Shown in pieces: positions 1 through 9,507 of a DNA stretch of 64,000 nucleotides. Location: NCBI RefSeq assembly GCF_004514475.2, contig NZ_MYFO02000006.1, positions 62,001 through 126,000 on the forward strand, read 5' to 3'. Position 1 is the first letter of the stretch; each line of letters opens with the position of its first letter. A program made the position numbers and the translations under genes. A model generated the notes under the pieces. The model had not been told where the DNA came from and searched no databases. It saw only the letters and a list, made by a program, of their open reading frames with translations. The DNA is from Paenibacillus athensensis. Its GTDB lineage: Bacteria; Bacillota; Bacilli; Paenibacillales; NBRC-103111.

Positions 1-329
1 CCCGGCCCGTCGATGGGCCGCCCGGCAAAACGCAGCTCTCCGGCCGTAGCCGTCTCCAGTCCGGCCAGAATCCGCAGCAGCGACGATTTGCCGCAGCCCG
101 ATGGCCCGACGAAGCTGACGAATTCATGGGCCTGCACGTGGAAGGACACGCGATCCAGCGCGCAGAACTCGCTTTTTTTCCCCTTATAAATCTTGCTGAG
201 CCCCTCCGCCGTAATCGGACCCGCTCCTCCGGACCTACCCGGCATATCCGGTACGCCCGATGCGCCGGCTTTCCCTGCCAGCCCTCTCGACACGCCTCTC
301 TCGCCCGCATTCGTTTGCGTTGCTTCCAT
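1..329 (-). CDS. ABC transporter ATP-binding protein, NitT/TauT (SsuB/TauB) type, C-terminus cut by window edge
   Basis: Nucleotide-binding subunit of an ABC importer, acting on the inner face of the membrane. The 109 visible residues include a Walker A motif GPSGCGKSS at about residues 75-83, after a typical N-terminal strand (GLSKIYKG). Residues 1-40 are a Gly/Ala-rich extension not usual for the family. The ATG follows directly on the TAA of the permease gene, with GGAAGGAG just upstream, so the two are probably translationally coupled. The family handles nitrate, sulfonates, taurine and similar small solutes. The guanidine-I riboswitch ahead of the operon points instead to guanidinium or a guanidine derivative. 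Walker B and the signature motif lie outside the window. Confidence 0.93.
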   Translation of the reverse strand, partial: MEATQTNAGERGVSRGLAGKAGASGVPDMPGRSGGAGPITAEGLSKIYKGKKSEFCALDRVSFHVQAHEFVSFVGPSGCGKSSLLRILAGLETATAGELRFAGRPIDGP

Positions 330-1169
330 TTATCTCGCTCCTTCCTGCCACGGGAAAAACCGGCGGTGACAATAAGCAAATATCCGGTCGGTCAACAGCC
401 CCAGAAGACCAATCGCAATAATGCCGACAAAAATCAGATCCGTATTCAGAAAACGCTGCGCCTTCATGATCGCAAACCCCAGTCCGCTGCTCGCCGCTAC
501 CAGCTCGGCCACGACCAGATACGACCACGCCCAGCCGATAATCAGCCGCAGCGTATTCATCAAATCCGGCAGCAGCGCCGGAATCAGCACCTTTTCAATC
601 GCCTGCCAGCGGCTCGCCCCCAGCGTATACGACGTTTGCAGCAAATCATTGGACACCGCGCGCGTATTGTCGGCCACCATCAGCAGCAGCTGGAAAAAGC
701 AGCCGATGAAAATAACGAGAATTTTTGCCCACTCGCCAATGCCCGCCCACACCATGATCAGCGGAATGAACGCCGTCGCCGGCATGTAGCGGATAAATTC
801 GGTCGGCGGCACGAGCAGCGCCTCGGCGAAGCGGAACGTCCCGGCAAGAATGCCAAGCGGAATCCCCAGCAAGCAGGCGAGCAGGAAGCCCATGCTGACC
901 CGGAAAATACTGATGCCGACATGGTGCCAAAACACAGAGGAGCCCAGTTGCGCGATAAATTGCGTCAGCACCTGGCCCGGCGTCGGCAGAAACGTGCGGT
1001 TGACCAGCCCGCCGTAGCTAAGCGCGCTCCAGACCAGCAGCGCAGCGGCAACCACCAGCAGTACGCCCGACAAATACCCGCGACGGCTAAGCTCGCCCCG
1101 AATCGCAAACAGTTTGCCGCGGCGGCGGGCAGGTCGCGAGGCGTTGGTTTCACGGATGACTTGATTCAT
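330..1169 (-). CDS. ABC transporter permease, NitT/TauT type
   Basis: Membrane channel subunit of the ABC importer, 279 aa, with about six hydrophobic segments. The cytoplasmic coupling loop reads DLLQTSYTLGASRWQAIEKV (EAA-type, with the usual G). The chosen ATG (MNQVIRET) has AGGAGGA seven bases upstream. A longer reading frame starts inside the preceding gene and is less likely. It lies between the solute-binding lipoprotein gene and the ATPase gene, and the three share the riboswitch-controlled transcript. Family assignment is strong; the substrate is inferred only from the riboswitch. Confidence 0.93.
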   Translation of the reverse strand: MNQVIRETNASRPARRRGKLFAIRGELSRRGYLSGVLLVVAAALLVWSALSYGGLVNRTFLPTPGQVLTQFIAQLGSSVFWHHVGISIFRVSMGFLLACLLGIPLGILAGTFRFAEALLVPPTEFIRYMPATAFIPLIMVWAGIGEWAKILVIFIGCFFQLLLMVADNTRAVSNDLLQTSYTLGASRWQAIEKVLIPALLPDLMNTLRLIIGWAWSYLVVAELVAASSGLGFAIMKAQRFLNTDLIFVGIIAIGLLGLLTDRIFAYCHRRFFPWQEGAR

Positions 1170-1194
1170 GACTTTCCTCCTGTCCCTGCGGGCG

Positions 1195-2241
1195 CTACTG
1201 ACCGCGCTCCTTGGCGATTTCTTCAATATAACGGCTGTCGAACAGCGAATCGGTCTGCGGGATGGACGAGAGCATATCCAGCCCTTTCAGAAACTCGCCC
1301 GTTTTCTGCGCCGTATACGATAGCGACGTGAAATCCGTTCCCGGCTGAAATGCCTTCAGGTTGTCGGCCAGTTGAAAAATTTTCACGCTCTCCACGCCGG
1401 CCTTGTAATCCGCCAGCGGCGTCTCTGCCGCCTTGGCCATAATTTGCAGCGATTCCTCCGGATTCGCCTTCCAATAATCCAACGCGTCAAACCAAGCCTC
1501 GATAATATGCTTGACGTCGTCCGAACGATTGTTCACCACATCCTCGCGAAATACGAGCAGGTCGGGGATAAGCCCCGGCGTATCCTTGGACGAAAACAGC
1601 AGCTTGCCCTTGCCCTCCTGCAGCGCTTTGCTGAGAAACGGCTCCCACAGCACAGCCGCATCAAGCTTGCCGGCAATAAAGGCCGGGCCGGCATCATTGA
1701 CTGTCATGTTCGTATACTTGACATCCTCTTCCTTCATGCCTGCGCGGTCCAGCCCCGTCAGCATCAGCAAATGATCGACCGTACCGAGCTCGGTCGCGAC
1801 CTGCTTGCCCTTGAGCGCCGCCAAATCGGCAATGTCCGGCTTGACGACGATCCCGTCGCCGCCGTTGGAGTTGTCGTTGACCAGCACTGCTTTCAGCGGA
1901 ATGCCCTTGCTCACCGGCGCAAGCGTATCGCTAAGCGTCTGGCTGTTCGCATCGACCTTGCCCGTCGACAGCGCGGCCAGCGAATCGCTATAGACCGGAA
2001 ACCAGACCAGCTCGACGTTGACGTTATGCTTCTCAAAAAAGCCCTTTTCCTTGACCAGATACCAGACAAACCAGCCCGGCCACGGGCTTAAAGCCAGCTT
2101 GATCGGCTCCCCCGATGCTCCCGTTCCGGCATTTTGCCCGCTGCCCGTTGCTTCTGTCGCCGGCTTGCCCGCACAGCCGCTGAGCAGCATGGCCAATAAG
2201 GCCGCCACCGTCCATCCTATGATCCACTTTCTGTTCTTCAT
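1195..2241 (-). CDS. ABC transporter substrate-binding lipoprotein, NitT/TauT type
   Basis: Extracytoplasmic solute receptor of the importer, 348 aa. It has a lipoprotein signal peptide ending in the lipobox LLSGC (Cys at about residue 23), then a Gly/Ser/Thr-rich linker. The mature part follows the NMT1/SsuA-like periplasmic-binding fold, with features such as KLALSPWPGWFVWYL, VDANSQTLSDTLAP and GPAFIAGKLDAAVLWEP. It is the first gene of the operon and starts just after the guanidine-I riboswitch and its terminator. Relatives bind nitrate, taurine, sulfonates or thiamine precursors. Homologues found behind ykkC-type riboswitches are generally considered guanidine-linked, so guanidinium or a carboxylated or alkylated guanidine is the best inference. 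Confidence 0.93.
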   Translation of the reverse strand: MKNRKWIIGWTVAALLAMLLSGCAGKPATEATGSGQNAGTGASGEPIKLALSPWPGWFVWYLVKEKGFFEKHNVNVELVWFPVYSDSLAALSTGKVDANSQTLSDTLAPVSKGIPLKAVLVNDNSNGGDGIVVKPDIADLAALKGKQVATELGTVDHLLMLTGLDRAGMKEEDVKYTNMTVNDAGPAFIAGKLDAAVLWEPFLSKALQEGKGKLLFSSKDTPGLIPDLLVFREDVVNNRSDDVKHIIEAWFDALDYWKANPEESLQIMAKAAETPLADYKAGVESVKIFQLADNLKAFQPGTDFTSLSYTAQKTGEFLKGLDMLSSIPQTDSLFDSRYIEEIAKERGQ

Positions 2242-2270
2242 CGTTTCCCCGCCCTTCGCCTGATTCGCGG

Positions 2271-2317
2271 AAAGAAAAAAGCCCGGAAAGATATCGTGGT
2301 GATATCCTCCCGGGCTT
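2271..2317 (-). terminator. Intrinsic terminator / expression platform of the guanidine-I riboswitch
   Basis: On the minus strand a stem (GCCCGG and GATATC arms at 2310-2315/2301-2306 pairing with 2281-2286/2290-2295) is followed by a T-rich run (2271-2280). Its 5' arm is the GCCCGGGAG end of the aptamer. Ligand binding should therefore compete with terminator formation and switch the transporter on. Confidence 0.85.
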
Positions 2318-2420
2318 TTATCCCTCCGTGTGCACGGTATGTCAGTAACCGTGTGTTCTCTCTCGGACCTGCCAGCAAGCGGCGCTGAACAAAAGCGACC
2401 GTCGCTGCGGAACCCTAGAA
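2272..2420 (-). promoter_or_regulatory. Guanidine-I riboswitch (ykkC class, subtype 1)
   Basis: Minus-strand leader of the ABC transporter operon. It contains, in order, the conserved blocks of the ykkC aptamer: CTAGGGTTCCG (about 2418-2408), GGTCCGAGAGA (about 2369-2359), ACACGG, then GGGATAAAAGCCCGGGAG (about 2325-2308). The blocks merge with an intrinsic terminator. The order and sequence fit the published guanidine-I consensus very well. The class turns on export, carboxylation or transport genes when guanidinium is bound. Here it predicts guanidine-induced expression of the NitT/TauT-like importer. Confidence 0.92.
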
Positions 2421-2461
2421 AACCAATGTTATGCTGTTGTCATACCGTTTTTCTTACACTT

Positions 2462-2490
2462 ATCATAACGAGACGGGTCTTTCATGTCAA
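2462..2490 (-). promoter_or_regulatory. Sigma-A promoter of the guanidine riboswitch transcript
   Basis: Minus strand: TTGACA (2490-2485), 17-base spacer, TATGAT (2467-2462). This is near consensus and sits about 40 bases upstream of the first aptamer block. Confidence 0.85.
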
Positions 2491-2830
2491 TATATTTAAC
2501 ACACAAAAGTGAATATTGTCTGAAATTCAGGTTTGTGTAATAATATATAACATAAAATTCAGGAAACGGATGGTGACAGCCATGTATTCCGTACATTATT
2601 TTATCAATCTGTTAGATAACAAGACATCGACCCCATCTTCCCGCCCCGCACCTGCCGCGCTTAGCGCCGCTCATGCTTCACCCGGCAGTCTGCCAATGAC
2701 AACGACAACGGCAACGCCCACAGCAGTCCCGAATCACAGGCAAGGGCTGCAAGCCGCCACTCCCGCCGAAGGCGCCCCACTCTCCGCTCCACGGACATAA
2801 GTAAGCGTCACGCCGCAGGCAACGCCGCTG
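2491..2830. other. Intergenic stretch with no supported gene
   Basis: An A+T-rich part (2491-2600) grades into a C-rich part up to the end of jetC. A 72-codon open frame from 2582 has a weak GGTGA site but a low-complexity Pro/Ala/Thr composition, and it is not accepted as a gene. No terminator for jetC could be recognised here. Confidence 0.4.
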
Positions 2831-5800
2831 CTAGAACAACAGCTCGATCTGCTTGACATCCTCCAGCCGCTGCAACGATTGCGGGGCATGGTCGCGGAAA
2901 TACGCCTGATTGATTTCCTTCTCCTTGCTCATCACCAGCTTGCCGCTCGACGCAGCCGGACGCAGCCGGCAACTGAACACGACCGGGAAATAATCCTTGA
3001 GGAACTTGCCTTCGGCATGCGCGGTCAGCGCAATGATCTGGAAGCCGAGCTGCTCGGCGATAAAAAACACCGGGCTGAGCACATGATCGCTCGACGCCTT
3101 GCCGAACGGATTGTCGAGAATGACCGTGCGGTGCCTTTTCATATTCGCTTGAATATGCTGGCGCTTCTCGGCGACATAGTTGAGCAGCCCGAGGAATAAC
3201 GTCATGTTCTTGCTCCATTTTTCCCCGCCGGACCAGTTGTTGGACTGCTCCCAAGAGAACGACGCCTTCGTGACGTTGTTTTCGTTGGTCACCTTGCGGC
3301 AAGCAACACGCATCGGCTTATCCTGCAGCACGATCTGCAAAAGCTGCTTCGTATCCAGCCACTTCTCCAGCTCCTTGCGCACCGTCGACTTGATCTCCAG
3401 ACCGCTGTCGTCGCGGTAATGCCCCTTCTCCAGCTCGGCGAGAATCCACTCCAGATGCTTGCGCAGCCGCTCCTTCGCCTCGGCCTCCTCCCAATCGGGA
3501 ATGTGGAACGAATAAATCGCCTTCCATTGCTCCTCGACCTTGACCTTCGTCTTGTTCGGAATATCCTTCAGCTCAGACGCAATCAGCTTCAAATGGCTGT
3601 GAACATGAATCAGATACTGCTCCAGCTGCTGGTTATGCGAGCGCATCGTCTCCTCGGCCACATGATTGACCCGCTCGATGCGGCTGTTCATCGTCGTCTG
3701 GAACGCTGCCACCTCGGCGTAGCCGTTTTTCTGCTCGATGCCTTGTTCAGCCATCTCCCGCAGCTTGACATCCTTCACATGCTTGCGGCAAAAATCCACG
3801 AATACCGCCTTCGCCTTGCGCACGACGGTCTCTTCGGCTTCGGCGCGCTCCCGCGCCGCCGTCAGCTTCGCCAGCGCCTGCTTGACGATCTTCATGCGGT
3901 CGTAGCGAAAATCACTGTGCGCCTCCGGCGTCAGCCGCGCCGCAGCCAGCAGCGGATTCTCGAAGCCGTGCAGCAGCTTGTATGGGCTCAGCTCCTGCAG
4001 CGCTTCCTCGATCCTCGCCAGCTGCCCCTGCGCCTGCGCCAGCATCGTCTGCAGCCCGGCCGTTTGCTCCCGCGCCTCGCGCTCCTCGTCCTGCAGCTTC
4101 TCCTCGACCGCGTGCAGCGCTTCGAGGAAGACGAGCGGCCGCTCGCCCCCATGCGTCTGGCCGTACTGCTCGACGAGCAGCTTGACCCGCGCCGCTTGCG
4201 CCCCGGCCAGCTTCTCCGCAGCCGCACACGCCGTTTTCGCGCGCCCCAGCCGCTCCTGCAGCTCCTGCAGCTCGCCCAGCAGCTCGGCCATCTGCGCTTC
4301 GCCGCTCGCCGTATAGCTGAGCGCTTCATCCAGCGCCAGATCGGCCTGCTCCTGGCGCAGCTGGCTCATCTCCTTCTCCAGCGCCGCCTTGCTGCTCGCC
4401 GCGTGCTGGCGCTCGCTTTCCAACTGCTGGCGACCCTGGGAAATCCGATGCAGCTTCAAATGCAAATCCTTGCGCTCCGTCTTTAGCCACTCCAGGCTGC
4501 GCTCGGCAGGCAGCTCGACCGCATCAGCCAGCTCGGCGTACAGCTCCTGCCCGCGCAGCGTCGCCAGCTCGACGCGCACGAACGTGCCGCGCGCCTTTGC
4601 CGCCTCGATCTCGCCCTCGACCTGCTCTAATACCCGCTGACGCAAAGCCAGCTTCGCCTGCTGCGCTTCGGCCTGTTCGCCCAGCTCCTCAGCCGACGCC
4701 TTCAGCCGGGCGACCTCCCGGCCCAGCTCCATATACGTGCGCGCCTTCTCCATCCACAGCTGCAGCTGCGCCCGCTCCTCCTTCTGCTCCTGCACCGTCG
4801 CATTCAGCAGCGCCATCGTCTGCTCGCCCTGGCGCAGCTCCCGCTTCAGCTCCTCGCAGCGGTTCTCCAGCTCGCGCACCTCGCCCTGCCGCGTACTGAG
4901 CTGGCGCTCCAGCTCCTGCGCCGTCTCCAGCGGATACAGCGTGAGAAAGCGCGTCAGCTTGCCCTGCGCCTCGGCGAGCCGTTCCAGCTCCCGCTCCTTG
5001 GCCTGGCGCGCTGCGCGACTTTCCTCGCCCTTGGCGGAAACCGCCGCCTTCCATTCGGCGAACCCGGCGCCATCCGCGTTGCCGCGCCAAATCTGCGGCT
5101 CGATCCAGATGCGGTCCGCCGCTTCCTCGCGTTCGCCCTGTCTGGCGATGCGCTCCGCCTCCTGCACCGACACAATTTGCACCGGAAACTGCAAATCCTC
5201 GGCGTATTGGCGCAGCTTGTCGGCAAGCCGCCCCACCTCCGGCTCCGTCACAATGACGGTCACCGCCCAGAACGGATACAGCTCCGCCTGCTGCGTCAGC
5301 CCAACGCTGCGCAAATATTGCAGCCCGGTCTGGAGCAGCGTGAATTGGCTGCGCCAGCGGTCCAGCAAACCGGCCGTATACACGTCGGCAAAAAACTCAT
5401 GCTGCCCGCTGTAATCGTCGATATAGCGGAACGCCAGCCGCTCCTTTTGCAGCAGCGCTTCCTTGTCGGCCCGCTGCTTGCTGAGCTCGTCTTCGAAATA
5501 ATCGGTGATCGAGCTCATTTTGTCGTAGACGCTGGTCAATCGGCTCCACGACGTCGGCCGATAAGCGGCCAGCTCAGCCAGCAGCGCCTGATGCTCGCCC
5601 TTCCACGCCAGCACGCCCATTTCCGCCTGCGAGCGCTGCGCGTACGCCGTCTTGAGCGCTGCTTCCGCTTGCTCCTGCTCGGCTGCATGACGTTCGCGCT
5701 CCGCGCCCAGCTCCTTGAGCTTGTGCAGCAGCTGCATATTGCTTTCGTCCAGCTTGCGCTCGCGCTCGCTCCATTCGCTCAAGCTGCTTTCCATGCTTTC

Positions 5801-7264
5801 GGCCGCAGGATTGGCCAGCACCGAACGGCGCAGTTGCTCGCGGTCCCGCTCGCGGGCAGCCATCGTCGACCGATACTCGATCACGCGGTTGTTCAAGCGC
5901 TCCAGCTCGCCGGCCAGCTCGCCGAGCACCGTCTTCTCCAGACCACGCCGCATCTCCAGCGCACCGAGCTGCTCCTGAAGCTGCCGCTCCTCGTCCTGCC
6001 ACTGCCGCTCCTGCTGCCGGAACAAGCTGCGGATTTGCCCGCCGTTGTCGCGCCAGGCCGCCTGCAGCGCCGCTTCCTCCTCGGTGCCGCCCAGCTGCGC
6101 CAATTGGCGCTCGACGTAGTCGATCCGCTCGCCGGCCTCCCGCCACTGCCGCTTGTAATCGGCGAGCCGCAGCGAATAATAGCCGCGCTTCGTCCCGCGC
6201 ACCGCCGTCTCCAGCCGCTCGACATCCTCTTCGGCCAGCGCCAGCTTCGTCTCCAGCGCGTCCTGCTCCTGCTTTTGCCGGGCAATATGCAGCGAATCGC
6301 GCCGCCGTCCCAGCTCCCGCTCGCGCAGCTCGCTGGCCGCGAGCTGCTGACGCAGCCCCCCGAGCCGCGCCTGCTCCTCGTCGCGTTGCTCGCCGGCCAG
6401 CGCCCAATACGCCTTGGCCAACGCCTGCTCGTCGGCATAAGCGCGCTGCTTGCCGTCCCACTTGGCCACAGCCTGCACATAGCGGTCCAGCTCCAGCAGA
6501 ATGCCCTGATTTTCCGCGATCCGCTCCTTCAATTCCTTATATTTCTTGAAGCTTTCGCGGTGCGTCTCGAACGTATCGGCGAACTCGCCCTGACTGTAGC
6601 CGAGCAGCGCATCCTCCACTGTCGGGATGAGCAGCCGGTCGAACAGCTGGCTTGTCGTTTTGCATTCGTCAAAAAAGCTCTCGACCCCGCCCTCCGTGCT
6701 GTTCACTTTGGCAATGCGCTCCCACTCCGACGCAATAATATGATAGTCCTGCTCCAGCACCGCCTTGTATTCCTTGATCGTCGGCAGCAGCCGCGCGTTC
6801 ATCCGCTTGCCGGCCATGCCCTGATAGTAATCGTAAATCTCGCCCTTGTCCGCTGCCCGCTGCCGGCCTGGCTCGCCCTTGACGAACGGAATCCGCTCAA
6901 TCGCATCGGTATCCAGCGCCGGATAATCATACACATAACGGTAGGAATCCAGCCCCGTCGCCGTCATAAACAAGCTCACGCATGTCACAACATAACGGCG
7001 CGGCCGATCGTTCAAAATCCATTCAATCGCCACGTGCGCTGCACCGCTGGCCAGACTGAGCGTATCCTTCATTTTGCGTCCGGCCAAATCGGCATGCGGC
7101 AGCACCGCCTGCAGCGCCGTCTGGATAAACACGGTTTTGCCGCCGCCGTTTTCCAGCAAAATCGCCCCGTTATGTCCGTCGAAATGAAACAGCTCGTCAT
7201 TATAACGTTTGTTTCCGTCCTCGTAGACGACGTTGGTGAACCGAATTTTAGATATCGCCGGCAT
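2831..7264 (-). CDS. jetC: Wadjet system SMC-like ATPase JetC
   Basis: MukB/SMC-like motor of the Wadjet anti-plasmid system, 1477 aa. It has an N-terminal ABC half with Walker A ENGGGKT (about residues 38-44). Long Glu/Arg/Gln-rich coiled coils are interrupted by a globular middle part (about 620-740). The C-terminal ABC half carries the signature WSGGE (about 1345) and Walker B VILDNPFG (about 1382). In known Wadjet systems, JetC with JetA and JetB extrudes DNA loops, recognises small circular DNA and hands it to JetD for cutting. The ATG follows GGAAAGGAG and overlaps the end of jetB by 17 bases. It is the last gene of a jetD-jetA-jetB-jetC operon. Both ATPase halves look intact. Confidence 0.95.
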   Translation of the reverse strand: MPAISKIRFTNVVYEDGNKRYNDELFHFDGHNGAILLENGGGKTVFIQTALQAVLPHADLAGRKMKDTLSLASGAAHVAIEWILNDRPRRYVVTCVSLFMTATGLDSYRYVYDYPALDTDAIERIPFVKGEPGRQRAADKGEIYDYYQGMAGKRMNARLLPTIKEYKAVLEQDYHIIASEWERIAKVNSTEGGVESFFDECKTTSQLFDRLLIPTVEDALLGYSQGEFADTFETHRESFKKYKELKERIAENQGILLELDRYVQAVAKWDGKQRAYADEQALAKAYWALAGEQRDEEQARLGGLRQQLAASELRERELGRRRDSLHIARQKQEQDALETKLALAEEDVERLETAVRGTKRGYYSLRLADYKRQWREAGERIDYVERQLAQLGGTEEEAALQAAWRDNGGQIRSLFRQQERQWQDEERQLQEQLGALEMRRGLEKTVLGELAGELERLNNRVIEYRSTMAARERDREQLRRSVLANPAAESMESSLSEWSERERKLDESNMQLLHKLKELGAERERHAAEQEQAEAALKTAYAQRSQAEMGVLAWKGEHQALLAELAAYRPTSWSRLTSVYDKMSSITDYFEDELSKQRADKEALLQKERLAFRYIDDYSGQHEFFADVYTAGLLDRWRSQFTLLQTGLQYLRSVGLTQQAELYPFWAVTVIVTEPEVGRLADKLRQYAEDLQFPVQIVSVQEAERIARQGEREEAADRIWIEPQIWRGNADGAGFAEWKAAVSAKGEESRAARQAKERELERLAEAQGKLTRFLTLYPLETAQELERQLSTRQGEVRELENRCEELKRELRQGEQTMALLNATVQEQKEERAQLQLWMEKARTYMELGREVARLKASAEELGEQAEAQQAKLALRQRVLEQVEGEIEAAKARGTFVRVELATLRGQELYAELADAVELPAERSLEWLKTERKDLHLKLHRISQGRQQLESERQHAASSKAALEKEMSQLRQEQADLALDEALSYTASGEAQMAELLGELQELQERLGRAKTACAAAEKLAGAQAARVKLLVEQYGQTHGGERPLVFLEALHAVEEKLQDEEREAREQTAGLQTMLAQAQGQLARIEEALQELSPYKLLHGFENPLLAAARLTPEAHSDFRYDRMKIVKQALAKLTAARERAEAEETVVRKAKAVFVDFCRKHVKDVKLREMAEQGIEQKNGYAEVAAFQTTMNSRIERVNHVAEETMRSHNQQLEQYLIHVHSHLKLIASELKDIPNKTKVKVEEQWKAIYSFHIPDWEEAEAKERLRKHLEWILAELEKGHYRDDSGLEIKSTVRKELEKWLDTKQLLQIVLQDKPMRVACRKVTNENNVTKASFSWEQSNNWSGGEKWSKNMTLFLGLLNYVAEKRQHIQANMKRHRTVILDNPFGKASSDHVLSPVFFIAEQLGFQIIALTAHAEGKFLKDYFPVVFSCRLRPAASSGKLVMSKEKEINQAYFRDHAPQSLQRLEDVKQIELLF

Positions 7265-8003
7265 CGCTTGGCTCCTTTCCGTCCTGTGCGTCGAACTGGT
7301 ACAAAAATTCCAAAATCCCGCGATTGTATTCCAGCTCCATGAAATACCGCTGCACGACGACCTTGGCTTTCTCCGTCAAGGCGATTTCCTGATTGCCGAT
7401 ATCGACGGCCAACTCCTGGGCCACCAGAAAACGGCGCACCGTGTCGATAAAGCTGACCCGGCTGATCGTATTGCCGCTTTGCCGCGAAGCGGTTTCCTTG
7501 ATGTCGTCCATCGCGCTCCATTTTTCGATCAAGGCCGTCCAGTTGTAGGAAAATTCCTTCTCCATCTCGCGCAGCTCCGCTTCCGGGTGCGCCCGCAGCA
7601 GCGCGATCCGCTCGTTCACCAGCTCGGTCCAGTCCTCCAGCCCGATAAAGCTGCGCGTTGGCTCCATCGTCTGATAGCTGTCATAAAAGGCGCCAACCAG
7701 CACAATGATGCACACATACATCAAATATAGGTCGGCATTGACCGCATTGGCCCGCAAATACGTGCGCTTGATCGTCTCGTTGTTGACATGAAACGGCGAA
7801 AGCCGCGTCTGCGGCATCATGTACAAGCGCTCGCCGGCAATAATCGTCACGCAATCGACCTCGCGCGCGAATTGATCGACCAAGCCGCGTACCGCATCGT
7901 CAGCCATATATCCCGTCAGCCCTTCCTTGTCGGCCGAGCCGTCTCGCGCCAGCAGCGTATAGATGCGAAAAGCGCGCATGACCGTTGCGTTCTCAAGTCC
8001 CAT
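7248..8003 (-). CDS. jetB: Wadjet system KITE/MukE-like subunit JetB (DUF6063-like)
   Basis: 251 aa. Winged-helix KITE-type subunit expected to bind the kleisin JetA and help load or regulate JetC. The sequence is helical with features such as YLMYVCIIVLVGAFYDSYQ in the middle, followed by a conserved segment around FIDTVRRFLVAQELAVD. It resembles the DUF6063 family found in this position of Wadjet operons. The start chosen is the ATG at 8003 (MGLENATV), just past the jetA stop. A longer frame would reach 17 residues into jetA. It overlaps jetC by 17 bases. Assignment rests on size, place and resemblance. Confidence 0.88.
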   Translation of the reverse strand: MGLENATVMRAFRIYTLLARDGSADKEGLTGYMADDAVRGLVDQFAREVDCVTIIAGERLYMMPQTRLSPFHVNNETIKRTYLRANAVNADLYLMYVCIIVLVGAFYDSYQTMEPTRSFIGLEDWTELVNERIALLRAHPEAELREMEKEFSYNWTALIEKWSAMDDIKETASRQSGNTISRVSFIDTVRRFLVAQELAVDIGNQEIALTEKAKVVVQRYFMELEYNRGILEFLYQFDAQDGKEPSDAGDI

Positions 8004-9507
8004 TGTCCGTATCTCCCCACGCAAATTGCATATTCTGAATCGTAAAACGCTCATTCGGCTGCACCGTATCCGCCAGCTCCGTCACCTGCAGCACCCGCTC
8101 GCCAAGCAGCTCGAACACCGCTTCCAGCCACGCGCTGCGCGCTTCGCCGCTTCCGCCCTCCTGCGCCCGCAGCGGACTGCGCTGGTGCAACAGCAGCCAA
8201 AAATCGTAAAATGCCCGCTCCGCCAGCAGCTTCGCATGCTCACCGCCGGCCAGCGCTTCAGCGACCTCGCGAAGCTCCACAATGCCGCGCGTCTCCAACT
8301 TGTCGAGCAATAGCGCCATCAGCAGCTTGTACGCTTTTTGCCGCACCGCCTGATAATGTTGCCCTTCGCCATCCTCGCCGATTTCCAGAAACGCGTCGTC
8401 GCGCTCCTCTCCGGCGTCCTCCAGCACATTTTGCTCCGCAAACACGGACAAAAGCGACCACGTTTTCGTCTGCTCCAGCCCCAAAAACGGCGTGATCACG
8501 CCCTTCATCGACTCCAGCGCCAGCGGCGTGCCAAAAATCAGCGAGCCGATATCCTGATCAAAATTAAACGAATCCAGCCCCGTGTAATACAACGACTCCT
8601 GCGCCGCATCAAGTGCCTGCGATTTCAACACGATGCTTTGGTGGAACAGCGCTGAATGCTCGCCGTGCACCTTTTCCAATTCACCCGAAATCCGCAAAAT
8701 CAGCTCATACGGCCGATGGTCGGTTTGCCGCGCCGTCTCGGCATGGACGCGATCCTTCGTCTCCTTGACAAATTGACGCAGCTCCTCAAATTCCTCGTTT
8801 TCCATATGCAGCCGTAAATAAATGTCGTTCAGCAGCTCCTTGTAGCGGCCGAACGTTTCCTCCGACACGATATTGCGCTTGAGCTCATGCTCCAGCTTGA
8901 CCATCCGCTCCTGCAGCGCCTCGACATCGATGCGCATTTCGTTGATTTGCCGCAGCGCGCCTTCAAACTCGCCCTTTTCCAGCTGCTTGCGCAGCATCAA
9001 TTGATGGATCGACAGCTGAAACTCCGAATAAAACTCCTTCGTGGCAAAAATCAGCTCCAGCCCTTCGTCATCCAGCGTGTAATATTGGGTATTGGTCTTC
9101 AAATCAAAGGCATGTGCCTTCAAAATCGACACATACACCAGCTCCTGCTGGCCGGTTTCCCAGTTCATGAACGAAAATTCGCGTTTCTTGCCCGTCGCCG
9201 GACGGAACGCCTGCACGATCTGGCGCGCCACATCCTCAAAGCCCTCGTCGTCCAAATCAATGTAAATGCCGGTCGCCTTGAGCAGAAATTGACCCAGCTC
9301 CCTGACCCCGGCCTTGTTGTTGCGCAGCAGCTTTTGCTCGAAAAAATACAGCAGCGCCAGCAGCCCCAGCTCCAGCAGCTCGATCGGCCGCCCGCCCCGG
9401 TCGGTCTGGCGCTTGCGCTGTAATTCATACAGCGGATCAAATAACGCCATCTTGGACATCCGGTCACGAAAGCCGGTGACCACCTGTCCGATTTCTATGT
9501 AATCCAT
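7993..9507 (-). CDS. jetA: Wadjet system kleisin/MukF-like subunit JetA (DUF5716-like)
   Basis: 504 aa. Kleisin-like bridge that closes the JetC ring and recruits JetB and the nuclease JetD. The N-terminal region (MDYIEIGQVVTGFRDRMSKM) and the helical body with an amphipathic stretch near residues 190-260 fit the JetA family (Pfam JetA, DUF5716). The ATG at 9507 has GGAGGAAAT eight bases upstream. A longer frame running back to 9744 would lie wholly inside jetD. It overlaps jetD by 13 bases and jetB by 11, so all four genes are tightly coupled. From memory this JetA type belongs to the third published Wadjet subtype, which I could not verify. Confidence 0.9.
   Translation of the reverse strand: MDYIEIGQVVTGFRDRMSKMALFDPLYELQRKRQTDRGGRPIELLELGLLALLYFFEQKLLRNNKAGVRELGQFLLKATGIYIDLDDEGFEDVARQIVQAFRPATGKKREFSFMNWETGQQELVYVSILKAHAFDLKTNTQYYTLDDEGLELIFATKEFYSEFQLSIHQLMLRKQLEKGEFEGALRQINEMRIDVEALQERMVKLEHELKRNIVSEETFGRYKELLNDIYLRLHMENEEFEELRQFVKETKDRVHAETARQTDHRPYELILRISGELEKVHGEHSALFHQSIVLKSQALDAAQESLYYTGLDSFNFDQDIGSLIFGTPLALESMKGVITPFLGLEQTKTWSLLSVFAEQNVLEDAGEERDDAFLEIGEDGEGQHYQAVRQKAYKLLMALLLDKLETRGIVELREVAEALAGGEHAKLLAERAFYDFWLLLHQRSPLRAQEGGSGEARSAWLEAVFELLGERVLQVTELADTVQPNERFTIQNMQFAWGDTDNGT

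Noticed and set aside
2582-2800. 72-codon frame on the plus strand between the riboswitch promoter and jetC
   Set aside because: Low-complexity Pro/Ala/Thr composition, weak ribosome site, no terminator, convergent with jetC; better explained as chance in C-rich sequence.
5177-7342. Very long plus-strand frame (721 codons) opposite jetC
   Set aside because: Shadow of a G+C-rich gene: Leu/Arg/Gln/His-rich, no start site, and jetC has all ATPase motifs on the other strand.
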